Positions 23,354-30,507 of a DNA stretch of 30,507 bases are shown piece by piece. Every line of letters starts with the position of its first letter. Within the stretch, counting starts at the first letter, position 1. Made by a program: the position numbers and the translations under genes. The stretch is from Collinsella aerofaciens (GTDB lineage: Bacteria > Actinomycetota > Coriobacteriia > Coriobacteriales > Coriobacteriaceae): positions 1 to 30,507 of the forward strand of contig JAUUSS010000012.1 in NCBI GenBank assembly GCA_030841765.1, given 5' to 3'. The notes beneath the pieces are model-generated. The model did not search any database, was not told where the DNA came from, and worked only from the letters and a program-made list of their open reading frames with translations.

Positions 23354-24148
23354 CTCGGCGAGCAGGCGATGCAGCTCTTCTTCGACCGTGCGCACGTAGC
23401 GGACGCGGTCGTTAACGCCACGCATAGAGGGGTTGCAGCTCTCCATCAGATAGGGATGGCCCACGACGTTGAGCATGTCGCGATCGTTCTCATTGTCGCC
23501 AAACGCCATCATCTCATCGGGCGAAATACCCAGGGCACGACCGTAATCGGCAAGCGCGGAGCCCTTGCCCGAACCGAAACCGATAAAGTCCGTCCATTCG
23601 GTTCCCGACGTCATCACGTCGACACGGTCGCTAAAGAGGCGCTCAAAATGCTCCAGCGCCGCCGGCTGATCCACCTCGGGCGTCTGGAAGGCAATCTTAA
23701 TGACGTCCTCGTCGATGTCCTCGGGACGGTCGGCCACCGCCACATCGCAGTGGACTTCATAGCGCAAATGGTCGACGAACGCATCGTTGCCGCTCATGGT
23801 GTAGAGGTGCCCCTCACACGAAAGGGTCACGTCGGCATGGGGATACGCAACCACAGCATTCGCGATATCCATAGCAAGGCCACGCTCCATGGAACGCTTG
23901 ACAACGGCACGCCCCTCGCTCATCACCAGGGCTCCGTTTTCGCATACATAGGCGAGCTCATCGGCCACCGGGGCAAACAGATAGCGTAAGCTCGCATATT
24001 GACGGCCGCTCGCAGGCATAAACACGATACCGCGACGATGCAGCTCATCGATAAGCTCAAAGGCCTCGGAACGCGGCTCGCACTCCCCCGGGTGCAGCAA
24101 CGTGCCGTCCAAATCGCATGCAATCAACTTGATTCCCTCAAGACCCAT
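23351..24148 (-). CDS. HAD-family phosphatase, Cof type
   Basis: The 265-residue Cof/YidA-type hydrolase probably dephosphorylates sugar phosphates or cofactors. Motif I is CDLDGTLLHP (Asp12 and Asp14), motif II is PASGRQY, the motif III Lys is in GSGKGSALADYG and motif IV is GDNENDRDML; the C2 cap lies between. ATG 24148 follows GGGGGAAG. A hairpin with GCAAGACG arms (24177-24219) separates it from the upstream UreE-like gene. The substrate cannot be read from the sequence. Confidence 0.92.
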   Translation of the reverse strand: MGLEGIKLIACDLDGTLLHPGECEPRSEAFELIDELHRRGIVFMPASGRQYASLRYLFAPVADELAYVCENGALVMSEGRAVVKRSMERGLAMDIANAVVAYPHADVTLSCEGHLYTMSGNDAFVDHLRYEVHCDVAVADRPEDIDEDVIKIAFQTPEVDQPAALEHFERLFSDRVDVMTSGTEWTDFIGFGSGKGSALADYGRALGISPDEMMAFGDNENDRDMLNVVGHPYLMESCNPSMRGVNDRVRYVRTVEEELHRLLAE

Positions 24149-24231
24149 ACGCTTCCCCCAAAGCCTCCTATCAACAGCAAGACGGACCTTGATTGGTCGC
24201 CCCTCAAAGCCCGTCTTGCGCATACGCGCGC

Positions 24232-24810
24232 TTAGCCGCGCGTCTTTTTTACGATGGTAAAGTCGGGAGCCATGCTCACGACGACCTCCGCCGCACTCGA
24301 CGCAAAGCGCCGGTCCGCATCGAGTTCACGGGTAACCACCGAGAGCCGGACACCCTCGACACCCCGGAGCATGCGGCCCAAAACAGGCTGCACCGGCGTA
24401 TACATGCGCACGGTATGCTCGTCCGAGTCGCCCCGGAAAAGCGGCGCATGCATGTTGCCGATCTCCCAGCACGCATGCGCGAGCGCAATCGGATCCATGC
24501 GGTCGACTTCGACCAAATAAACCTCGGCGCTGCGCAGGCGCACGACAACCGCCACGGGCACCACGCCCGAACGGTCAATGGCGAGCACGTCGCCGTCGGC
24601 AAGACGACCACCGTCGGTAGTATCCAGCCGAACATCGATCGTGCGCCCCAGCTCCGTCACACCCACAAACGCGCATACATCAGCTTGGTCCCAATCGAGC
24701 AGTAGCTCATCGACCTCAAAGACACCGCCCAGCTCCCGGCGAAGCAGGAGTTCATAGGACGGATCGTTGAGATTTCCCAAACATGTCGTCGAAACCAAGC
24801 GTTCAGGCAT
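24232..24810 (-). CDS. UreE-like nickel chaperone, orphan
   Basis: The 192-residue protein resembles UreE in its C-terminal half. CWEIGNMHAPLF (about 114-125) matches the UreE GNRHxPLQ block, so His121 corresponds to the metal-binding His of UreE, and VQPVLGRMLRGVEGV fits the following D-x-L-x-x-M-L helix. The N-terminal half (about 55-105) looks like the UreE beta domain (RTIDVRLDTTDGGRLADGDVLAID). The His-rich UreE tail is absent. No urease gene is in the window. It follows the SlyD-like gene by 3 nt, so one operon. The role, perhaps nickel handling, is an inference. Confidence 0.65.
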   Translation of the reverse strand: MPERLVSTTCLGNLNDPSYELLLRRELGGVFEVDELLLDWDQADVCAFVGVTELGRTIDVRLDTTDGGRLADGDVLAIDRSGVVPVAVVVRLRSAEVYLVEVDRMDPIALAHACWEIGNMHAPLFRGDSDEHTVRMYTPVQPVLGRMLRGVEGVRLSVVTRELDADRRFASSAAEVVVSMAPDFTIVKKTRG

Positions 24811-24813
24811 GCT

Positions 24814-25242
24814 CTAGCCCTCGACCTCGACGAGCTCGATATCAAAGTTGAGGTCCTTGCCGGCAAGCTCGTGGTTGGCGTCGAGCGTCACGGCCTCGGG
24901 CGTCACGTCGATGACCACGGCGGGGACGGGCATGCCGCTCGGCGTGGACAGGAAGAGCTTCATGCCCTTCTCGATCTGCTCGATATTGGGAACCTGCTCG
25001 GCCGGGAAGGTCAGGACCATCTCGGGATTGTGCTCGCCGTAGGCATCGGCAGCCGGGATGTGCACGGTCTTCTTCTCGCCCACCTGCATGTCGACAACAG
25101 CGGCGTCGAAGCCCTTGATCATCTGACCGGCGCCGCAGGTGAACTCCAGCGGCTCGCCGCGATCGTAGGAGCTATCGAACTGCGTGCCGTCATCGAGCGT
25201 GCCGCGATAATGGGTCTTGACCTTCTTGCCCTGGTTGGACAT
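24814..25242 (-). CDS. FKBP-type peptidyl-prolyl isomerase, SlyD-like
   Basis: The 142-residue prolyl isomerase/chaperone has the FKBP core split by an insert-in-flap domain, as in SlyD: VKTHYRGTLDDGTQFDSSY (about 8-26), GAGQMIKGFDAAV, EKKTVHIPAADAYGEHNPE, then the IF segment and AVTLDANHELAGKDLNFDIELVEV. The histidine-rich nickel tail of E. coli SlyD is missing. ATG 25242 follows GGAGG. It is the first gene of a pair with the UreE-like gene. SlyD proteins are known to work in nickel delivery, so the pairing is noteworthy. Confidence 0.92.
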   Translation of the reverse strand: MSNQGKKVKTHYRGTLDDGTQFDSSYDRGEPLEFTCGAGQMIKGFDAAVVDMQVGEKKTVHIPAADAYGEHNPEMVLTFPAEQVPNIEQIEKGMKLFLSTPSGMPVPAVVIDVTPEAVTLDANHELAGKDLNFDIELVEVEG

Positions 25243-25300
25243 GGTAACCTCCGTAATAAGGGCGGCGCACAACGCGGGCCGCCATGAACATATGGCGCTA

Positions 25301-25321
25301 ACTATACCCTAGTCATACAAT
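25301..25321. promoter_or_regulatory. Divergent -10 elements
   Basis: Minus-strand TATAGT (25301-25306) for the slyD-like gene and plus-strand TACAAT (25316-25321) for the dipeptidase lie 9 bp apart, so the two promoters probably compete. The -35 boxes are weak. Confidence 0.45.
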
Positions 25322-25362
25322 TCAATGACAGTTTGCAAAGAAACGCTGCAACCGGAGGAACC

Positions 25363-26376
25363 ATGGCATATCCCGTATTTGACCTACACTGCGACACCGC
25401 TGACCGCATCGGCTGGGCCACGCTCGATCTCGACCTGCGCTTTACCGCCGGCACCGACGGTTATTTCCCCGGCGACGAAACGCATCCGCAAGATTTCGAT
25501 CTCATCGAGGGCAACGCCTGCGCCATCTCGCTCGCAAAGATCGGCAACACGCCGTGGGCACAGTGCTTCGCCACGTTTGTCCCCGACGAGATTCCCGCCG
25601 CCCACGCCGCGCGCTTCCAGGCGCAAATCATGGCGCATATGAGCGGCCAGGCAATGCTCAACCACGACCGCATGGTCAACGTACGCAGCGCCGCAGACAT
25701 TCGCCCCGCGCTCAAGGACGGCAAGGTCGCTTGCATCCACACCATCGAAAACGCCACGTTCTTTGCCGAGGACCCCGCGCTGATCGAGGTGCTCAAGAGC
25801 TTGGGCGTGCTTATGTCGTCACTCAGCTGGAACGCGCAGGGACCGCTCGCGAGCGGGCACGATACCCACGCCGGCCTCACCGCCGCCGGCATCGAGGCAC
25901 TTACGCAGATGGAGCACGCCGGTATGGTACTCGACGTCTCCCACCTCAACGATGAGTGCTTTGACGAGGTTGTCGCCCACGCCACGCGCCCCTTCGTCGC
26001 CAGCCACTCCAACTCCCGCACCGTCTGCGGCGTCAAGCGCAATCTCACCGACGACCAGTTCCGCACCATTCGCGACATGGGCGGTATCGTCGGCCTCAAC
26101 TACTGCAGCGAGTTCCTTTCCAACGACGCAACCGACGAGACCGCTGCAGACGTCACCTTCGACCAGCTGGCGGCACATATCGAGCACTGGCTCGACCTGG
26201 GCGGCGAGGACGCCATCGCGCTCGGCGGCGACTGGGACGGTGCCACGGTGCCCGCTTTCCTCTCCGATGCCAGCAAGATGCCCGAGTTCCAGAACATGCT
26301 TTCCAAGCATTTTGGCAAGACCGTGATGCAAAAGCTCTGCAGCGACAACGCGCTTGCCTTCTTTGAGCGCTATTAA
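25363..26376 (+). CDS. Membrane dipeptidase family (M19) peptidase
   Basis: The 337-residue zinc dipeptidase has a renal-dipeptidase TIM barrel. FDLHCDTADR gives the HxD zinc ligands, IENATFF the bridging Glu, DVSHLND and SHSNSR further His ligands, and GGDWDGAT the substrate loop. No signal peptide is seen, so it should be cytosolic, as in other bacteria. ATG 25363 follows GGAGGAA. It may process D- or L-dipeptides. A hairpin (26394-26427) follows. Confidence 0.93.
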   Translation: MAYPVFDLHCDTADRIGWATLDLDLRFTAGTDGYFPGDETHPQDFDLIEGNACAISLAKIGNTPWAQCFATFVPDEIPAAHAARFQAQIMAHMSGQAMLNHDRMVNVRSAADIRPALKDGKVACIHTIENATFFAEDPALIEVLKSLGVLMSSLSWNAQGPLASGHDTHAGLTAAGIEALTQMEHAGMVLDVSHLNDECFDEVVAHATRPFVASHSNSRTVCGVKRNLTDDQFRTIRDMGGIVGLNYCSEFLSNDATDETAADVTFDQLAAHIEHWLDLGGEDAIALGGDWDGATVPAFLSDASKMPEFQNMLSKHFGKTVMQKLCSDNALAFFERY

Positions 26377-26393
26377 TTTCACATCCCTTGAGC

Positions 26394-26427
26394 GGGCCGG
26401 TATGCCGAACGGTCGACATGCCGGCCC
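26394..26427 (+). terminator. Hairpin after the dipeptidase gene
   Basis: An 11-bp stem GGGCCGGTATG/CATGCCGGCCC with one wobble. No T-tract follows, so it may be only a partial stop or an mRNA-stabilising hairpin. Confidence 0.45.
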
Positions 26428-26450
26428 GTCCCCAATCTGAAGGACCGCTT

Positions 26451-27227
26451 TTGACGCAGCAATTTACGATTACCGTATCCCGACCGGATGGCACATCCAT
26501 CCCCGTCGTCGTTACCAAAAAGCGCGTCAAGAACTTCAACCTACGCGTCACATCGAGCGGTGAGGCCCACGCCAGCGCACCGCTCGGCGCCAGCCGCGAG
26601 CGCATCGAAGCGTTTGTGAAGCGCAACAGCGCCTGGATTATCAGCCGACTTGACCAGCGTGAGCAACATCAGGCGACGGCGCGAGAGCCGCTCAGTCCCT
26701 CGTCCATCATTGCGCTTTGGGGCAAGCCCATCACGGTACAAGATGCGCTCGATCACAACTTTGCATCGCCCGCACCGCGGCCCAAGCAGGCCACCTTCGC
26801 AAGTTTTATGGGCGCCGACAAATCGAACGAACGCCTACAGGCCGAGCGGCGCGCAATCCTCGACGGCCTGACGCCCGATGAGCTCCAGACCCGCATCGAC
26901 CAGCTCTATGCATCCGAGGTCACCACAGCGCTGCGCGATATGGTGCATGCATACGAAATCGCAATGGGTATCGCCGTTTCCCGCGTTTCCGTACGCAGTA
27001 TGAAGACGCGCTGGGGCTCATGCACACCCAAAACCGGCGCCAATCGCATCGCGCGCGAGCTCGCCGCCTACCCTGTCGAATGCCTCGACATGGTTGTCGC
27101 CCACGAGCTCGTCCACTTGCTCGAGCCAAGCCACAATCAGCGGTTTCACGCCCTGCTCGACACGTACTGCCCCAACAATAGGGCTCTGTCGCAGCGGCTC
27201 AAGCGGCCACCCCTCAACAAGCTCTAG
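26451..27227 (+). CDS. YgjP-like (DUF45) metallopeptidase-fold protein
   Basis: The product is 258 residues from TTG 26451 with SD GAAGGA six bases upstream; an in-frame ATG at 26418 lacks an SD. The N-terminal strand region VTKKRVKNFNLRVTSSGEAH and the C-terminal VSVRSMKTRWGSCTPKTGA then HELVH (218-222) with the third ligand region SHNQRFHALLDTYCP are the YgjP/DUF45 hallmarks. HExxH binds zinc. Substrates in this family are not established. The gene is convergent with folB, the stops being 6 nt apart. Confidence 0.87.
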   Translation: MTQQFTITVSRPDGTSIPVVVTKKRVKNFNLRVTSSGEAHASAPLGASRERIEAFVKRNSAWIISRLDQREQHQATAREPLSPSSIIALWGKPITVQDALDHNFASPAPRPKQATFASFMGADKSNERLQAERRAILDGLTPDELQTRIDQLYASEVTTALRDMVHAYEIAMGIAVSRVSVRSMKTRWGSCTPKTGANRIARELAAYPVECLDMVVAHELVHLLEPSHNQRFHALLDTYCPNNRALSQRLKRPPLNKL

Positions 27228-27233
27228 CGTCGA

Positions 27234-27719
27234 CTAGCGCACGCGCTCGATCTCGACGCCGCAGCTTGCCAGGGGAAGACCGACGGGAGCCCAAGGCTTA
27301 TCGAGCTTAACACGCACGCCAAGCAGCAGGGGGTAACGACGCAGCAGCATCTGGGCCACACCCTCGGCTGCAGCCTCGATGAGCTTAAACGTATGCTCGC
27401 GCAGATATCCGTCGACATCGTGACACACCGAGCCGTAATCAATCGAGGCATCCAGGTTGTCGTGCTCCCCTGCTGCACGCAGGTCGGCATAGAGCACCAA
27501 GGACACGATGAACTTCTGGCCCAGCGCGTTCTCTTCGGGATACACACCGTGGTTGGCAAAGACCTCGAGACCGTCGATAGTAATGCGGTCAGCATGGCGC
27601 AGGTCGTCATAGCTCACGTGGGGCACCGCCGCTGCGGTGGATATTTCGCCCCTTCCACGGCGGGCGAGCTCGGCGCCTTCAGTCTTGGTTGCATTCTCGG
27701 GCAGTTTCTTGTTACTCAT
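27234..27719 (-). CDS. folB: Dihydroneopterin aldolase
   Basis: The 161-residue enzyme converts dihydroneopterin to hydroxymethyl-dihydropterin in folate synthesis. The core (about 44-161) shows DRITIDGLEVFANHGVYPEE (catalytic Glu region), FIVSLVLYADL, AIDYG-like SIDYGSV, LIEAAAEGVAQMLL and the catalytic Lys in LDKPWAP. About 40 N-terminal residues are extra and polar; the core enzyme is about 120. ATG 27719 has a GAAGGAGAC SD. It is the last gene of the folE-HD-folB set. Confidence 0.93.
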   Translation of the reverse strand: MSNKKLPENATKTEGAELARRGRGEISTAAAVPHVSYDDLRHADRITIDGLEVFANHGVYPEENALGQKFIVSLVLYADLRAAGEHDNLDASIDYGSVCHDVDGYLREHTFKLIEAAAEGVAQMLLRRYPLLLGVRVKLDKPWAPVGLPLASCGVEIERVR

Positions 27720-27762
27720 CGCGATCGTCTCCTTCGTTTAGAACCCCGACCGCGCAAACTAA

Positions 27763-28344
27763 CTACACGCGAATCGACAGGTTCTTTTTATCATCGCTCC
27801 AATTGCAAGCATTGCGCGCGGGGCATGCAAAGCAGGCGCGCGACGCTTTGTCGGCTGCATAGAGCAGACGCTCGAGCGGTTGGCTGTTCACGCGCAGCTT
27901 TCGATGGCCCAGAATGGCCGTCTTAATGGCCGCAGCATCGGCCGGCTCAAACGCTACGTCATCGGGCATGCCGCCGAGAATCGCATCAGCGACGCGTTCG
28001 CTTGCAACATCATGGGATATACCCGATTCATACTGTTCATCTTTGCCGATATCGTGAAGAAGTGCCGTGGCGTAGATGACCTCGCGGTCAAATTCGAGCT
28101 GTTCCTCGAGATTCTTGATCCACATAATGCGAGCGACATCGAGCAGATGGTCAATACCGTGGCGGCAGAAGATACGCCCCGATTCCAACTGTGCAATGTT
28201 GCCCAGGTGCCGCCGGAACAGGCCGTTGGCACAGATGTAATCGATACGAGGCATGGCACCAAAGGGGGCTAGGCCCGAAGCCATAAAACCGCGACGCGGC
28301 GTTCCCTCATCGGTCTTCGATGCAAAGTCGTTAACGGCTCTCAT
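27763..28344 (-). CDS. HD-domain hydrolase in the folate operon
   Basis: The 193-residue HD phosphohydrolase has His62/His66 in CRHGIDHLLDVARI, the His-Asp pair 97-98 in LLHDIGKDEQYESGISHD and a late Asp165 in YAADKASR, a full HD metal site. A cysteine group CFACPARNAC (171-180) at the C-terminus may bind zinc or iron-sulfur. It starts 2 nt after the folE stop, so expression is coupled. The step from dihydroneopterin triphosphate to dihydroneopterin has no obvious enzyme here, so a phosphatase role is an attractive inference. The substrate is not proven. Confidence 0.85.
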   Translation of the reverse strand: MRAVNDFASKTDEGTPRRGFMASGLAPFGAMPRIDYICANGLFRRHLGNIAQLESGRIFCRHGIDHLLDVARIMWIKNLEEQLEFDREVIYATALLHDIGKDEQYESGISHDVASERVADAILGGMPDDVAFEPADAAAIKTAILGHRKLRVNSQPLERLLYAADKASRACFACPARNACNWSDDKKNLSIRV

Positions 28345-28346
28345 GG

Positions 28347-28904
28347 TTAGCGGTCCAGCATCCTAAAGAATCGCTCCTCGAGCGACGGATCGGTCTCAAA
28401 GATGCCGCGGCGAGCGAGCGTCACGGTCTTGGTGCCGGGCTTTTGCACGCCACGCATCGTCATGCACATATGCTCGGCCTCCATCAACACAATCGCTCCC
28501 TGGGGAGCAAGATACTCCATGAGAGCATCGGCAACCTGCGCACACAGCTGCTCCTGCAGCTGCAGACGGCGGGCATAGACCTCAACCGTGCGGGCGAGCT
28601 TGGAAAGTCCAGCCACCCGACCGTTAGGGATATAACCAATGGCGGCCTTGCCATAAAACGGCAGCAGATGATGCTCGCACAGCGAGTAGAACGTAATGTC
28701 GCGCTCGATAACCAAATCGTTCGAAGCGACGGCAAAAGTTTTGGACAGGTGCTCCTCGGCACTCTGGTCCATACCGCCGGCAATCTCGCCATACATACGG
28801 GCGACGCGTGCCGGAGTCTCCAGCAGGCCCTCACGAGTTGGGTCCTCGCCTATACCTTCAAGCAGCAGCTTAATGGCAGTCTCGACTTTTTCCTGATCGA
28901 CCAT
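28347..28904 (-). CDS. folE: GTP cyclohydrolase I
   Basis: The 185-residue enzyme forms dihydroneopterin triphosphate from GTP, the first step of folate synthesis. Zinc ligands lie in FYSLCEHHLLPF (Cys76, His79) and HMCMTMRGVQKPG; ARRLQLQEQL and the C-terminal TRRGIF-like LARRGIFETD are typical. Length fits. ATG 28904 follows GTGAGGCCC (weak SD). A -10-like TACCAT (minus strand, 28940-28945) suggests its own promoter after nrdG. Confidence 0.96.
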   Translation of the reverse strand: MVDQEKVETAIKLLLEGIGEDPTREGLLETPARVARMYGEIAGGMDQSAEEHLSKTFAVASNDLVIERDITFYSLCEHHLLPFYGKAAIGYIPNGRVAGLSKLARTVEVYARRLQLQEQLCAQVADALMEYLAPQGAIVLMEAEHMCMTMRGVQKPGTKTVTLARRGIFETDPSLEERFFRMLDR

Positions 28905-28971
28905 CTGGGCCTCACTTTTTTCGATTTCGCGTTCGCGCTATGGTACCACGCCGGCACGCAACCTCTGCCAG

Positions 28972-29553
28972 TTACATAGTATGGGTCGAATAGACCGGAT
29001 CGTCCCGCCAAAGCTCCACAGCATCGCAAAGCGCAACGCCCTCACGTGCAGCACGAGCGCGCGTGGCGTTCATGTCGATCACGCGCTGATTGCTCGAACC
29101 CCTAAAGCGCAACGAGATATCGTACAGATCCTGAACGAACGGGCCGTCCACCAACATGTCGAGGCAGGCCAGGATACGGTCCGTCACCTCGGTATGATGA
29201 CGGCCACCCGGCATAAGCTCCTCGAGCACGTCACCGGTAAAGCACCAAATGGTCTTGCCCGACCCAGCAGGATAGGCCGCACGCACGCGCTCGATAAAGT
29301 CAACAAGCCCCGCCTGATTCTCGGGCTCCATAGGCTCGCCGCCCAGAATCGTCAGGCCATCAATAAAGGGATGGTCGAGACTCTCGATAATCTTGTCCTC
29401 GACGGCACGGTCGAACGGCTCACCCGCAGCAAAGTCCCACGCGACAGAGTTAAAGCAGTTCTTGCACCCACGACGGCACCCGCTCACAAACAGAGAAGTA
29501 CGAACGCCTTCCCCATCAGCAATGTCGAAATACTTAATGTTCGCGTAGTTCAT
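28972..29553 (-). CDS. nrdG: Anaerobic ribonucleotide reductase activase
   Basis: The 193-residue radical-SAM enzyme generates the glycyl radical in NrdD. The cluster motif is SGCRRGCKNC (Cys26, Cys30, Cys33), followed by FIDGLTILGGEPMEPEN for SAM binding. ATG 29553 follows GGGAGA; the longer reading frame translates a palindrome and is rejected. It lies 426 bp downstream of nrdD, a wide gap for this gene pair, and may have its own promoter. Confidence 0.95.
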   Translation of the reverse strand: MNYANIKYFDIADGEGVRTSLFVSGCRRGCKNCFNSVAWDFAAGEPFDRAVEDKIIESLDHPFIDGLTILGGEPMEPENQAGLVDFIERVRAAYPAGSGKTIWCFTGDVLEELMPGGRHHTEVTDRILACLDMLVDGPFVQDLYDISLRFRGSSNQRVIDMNATRARAAREGVALCDAVELWRDDPVYSTHTM

Positions 29554-29568
29554 AGGTAACTCTCCCGG

Positions 29569-29652
29569 GAGGCCGGGACATATCATCCCGTCCTCAAACA
29601 TTCTCGGCCTTCGGCCTGCGAAACTGCGGGCGGGACGATATGTCCCGGCCTC
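29569..29652. repeat. Palindrome just upstream of the nrdG SD
   Basis: Two 25-nt arms (29569-29593 and 29628-29652) match at 23 of 25 positions (GAGGCCGGGACATATC core) around a 34-nt loop that has its own GGCCTTCGGCC hairpin. In the nrdG mRNA this stem would sit immediately before the SD. Confidence 0.75.
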
Positions 29653-29830
29653 ATGCAAAGGGTAACTCAATGAACGAAGCGAACATCGAGTATAGGGTTC
29701 GAGATCTAATAAAAACTGGGTTGCGGCTCAACCGCCATCGCAAGTAAATCGCAGCTGCAGCTCGAATTATCTCCGCTAAGAACTTCGAGGAGTGAGCAGA
29801 CCGCATGCCGCATCTCAGCTACGTCAACTT
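29653..29830 (-). promoter_or_regulatory. Candidate nrdG promoter in the nrdD-nrdG gap
   Basis: The 426-bp gap 29554-29979 holds two palindromes and this stretch. A -10-like TATACT (minus strand, 29689-29694) is framed by the inverted repeat CGAAC-N12-GTTCG (29680-29701). No good -35 is visible. Reading frames here look non-coding. Confidence 0.4.
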
Positions 29831-29968
29831 GGCCGCCCCGTAGCGAGGCCCCGGACCTTTGCTCGATATGAGTTCCGCACGAACAGGAGGCGCCAGTGGC
29901 GCCTCCGTCGTGAGCCAGGACTGTCCGAAATAGCGAGTAAAGGTCCGGGGCCTCGCTACGGGGCGGCC
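29831..29968. repeat. Very long palindrome after nrdD
   Basis: Two 35-nt arms (29831-29865 and 29934-29968) match at 34 of 35 positions. Inside lies a perfect GGAGGCGCC-AGT-GGCGCCTCC hairpin (29886-29906) and a CACGA/TCGTG pair. The arms start 12 bases after the nrdD stop. There is no T-tract. It could end nrdD transcription, stabilise its mRNA or be a mobile palindromic element. Confidence 0.85.
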
Positions 29969-29979
29969 TGGGATGGTTA

Positions 29980-30507
29980 TTAGAGATGCAGCACGCGGTC
30001 GCGGATCTCCTCGGTTCGGCCCTGGTTCCAGAATTGAGTACCGATGTAGCCGCACGTACGACGGGCGACATTCATCTTCTCCTGATCGCGGTTGCCGCAG
30101 TTGGGGCACTCCCACACCAGCTTGCCGTCATCCTCGACAATCTTGATCTCACCGTCGTAGCCGCACACCTGGCAGTAGTCGCTCTTGGTGTTGAGCTCGG
30201 CGTACATGATGTTGTCGTAGATGTACTGCATCACGCGAATGACAGCCTTGAGGTTGTCCTGCATGTTGGGAACCTCGACGTAGGAGATGGCACCGCCCGG
30301 CGAAAGCTGCTGGAACATACCCTCGAACTTGAGCTTGTCGAATGCGTCGATCTCCTCGGACACGTGGACGTGGTAGCTGTTGGTGATGTAGCCCTTGTCC
30401 GTCACGCCCGGGATGATGCCAAAACGACGCTGCAGGCACTTGGCGAACTTGTAGGTCGTCGACTCAAGCGGGGTACCGTACAGCGAGAAGTCAATATCGC
30501 TTTCGGC
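29980..30507 (-). CDS. nrdD: Anaerobic ribonucleoside-triphosphate reductase, C-terminal part
   Basis: The gene runs off the window end; 175 C-terminal residues are visible, opening in DIDFSLYGTPLESTTYKFAK. NrdD makes deoxyribonucleotides under anaerobic conditions. The zinc site CQVCGYDGE...CPNCGNRD and the glycyl-radical motif RRTCGYIGTQFWNQGR (radical Gly after Cys) are intact. The partner nrdG lies downstream on the same strand. Confidence 0.96.
   Translation of the reverse strand, partial: AESDIDFSLYGTPLESTTYKFAKCLQRRFGIIPGVTDKGYITNSYHVHVSEEIDAFDKLKFEGMFQQLSPGGAISYVEVPNMQDNLKAVIRVMQYIYDNIMYAELNTKSDYCQVCGYDGEIKIVEDDGKLVWECPNCGNRDQEKMNVARRTCGYIGTQFWNQGRTEEIRDRVLHL

Noticed and set aside
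29706..30071. 121-codon frame between nrdD and nrdG
   Set aside because: It overlaps the nrdD end and the long palindrome, and has no SD or family motif.
1..30507. CRISPR arrays, tRNA or rRNA genes, complete insertion sequences
   Set aside because: No regularly spaced repeats, cloverleaf sequences, rRNA segments or transposase frames were seen.

Overview
The window is a high-GC, densely packed bacterial segment. It has mostly short intergenic gaps, many GTG/TTG starts backed by good Shine-Dalgarno (SD) sequences, and anaerobe gene content: NrdD/NrdG, flavodoxin, PerR-type regulator, ferredoxin-type aldo/keto reductase. Protein style and gene mix suggest a gut Coriobacteriia member, Collinsella-like. 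That is an inference from content, not from a database match. There are no rRNA, tRNA or CRISPR signals.

Layout. (1) 1-2021: a ClpP-type serine protease gene overlapping a gene for a VirD4/TraG-type ATPase without a membrane anchor; possibly the edge of a conjugative element. (2) 2163-4632: pgi and a half-length iron-alcohol-dehydrogenase relative, with a palindromic repeat between them. (3) 4713-6726: a SOS-type promoter with two LexA-like boxes driving a Y-family DNA polymerase and a YolD-like partner. (4) 6753-8482: a heavy-metal-associated domain protein, then DUF3793 plus flavodoxin behind a promoter with a possible iron-regulator site. (5) 8600-11705: a polar amino acid ABC transporter; its permease carries an unusual extracytoplasmic N-terminal domain. 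(6) 11853-15186: endonuclease IV, a Gfo/Idh/MocA oxidoreductase flanked by two copies of a covarying palindrome, and a [4Fe-4S] aldo/keto reductase. (7) 15349-17850: a cyclase remnant, a ketopantoate-reductase-like gene and two exported proteins. (8) 18163-20687: metY, preceded by a 17-codon cysteine-containing leader ORF and a divergent LysR regulator gene. (9) 20751-23273: RNase H, a second Gfo/Idh/MocA oxidoreductase, acylphosphatase and a PerR-like regulator. (10) 23351-25242: HAD phosphatase and an orphan UreE-like/SlyD-like pair. (11) 25363-27227: M19 dipeptidase and a YgjP-like metallopeptidase. (12) 27234-30507: folate genes folE, an HD-domain gene and folB, then nrdG and the 3' end of nrdD, with two large palindromes between nrdD and nrdG.

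The most notable patterns are regulatory or structural. At least five different long imperfect palindromes sit between genes, and three share a GGGACA core, as REP-type elements often do. The metY leader looks like a cysteine-sensing leader peptide. Candidate new systems are the ClpP/VirD4-like pair and the UreE/SlyD pair without urease genes in view. No complete novel system can be proven from this window alone.
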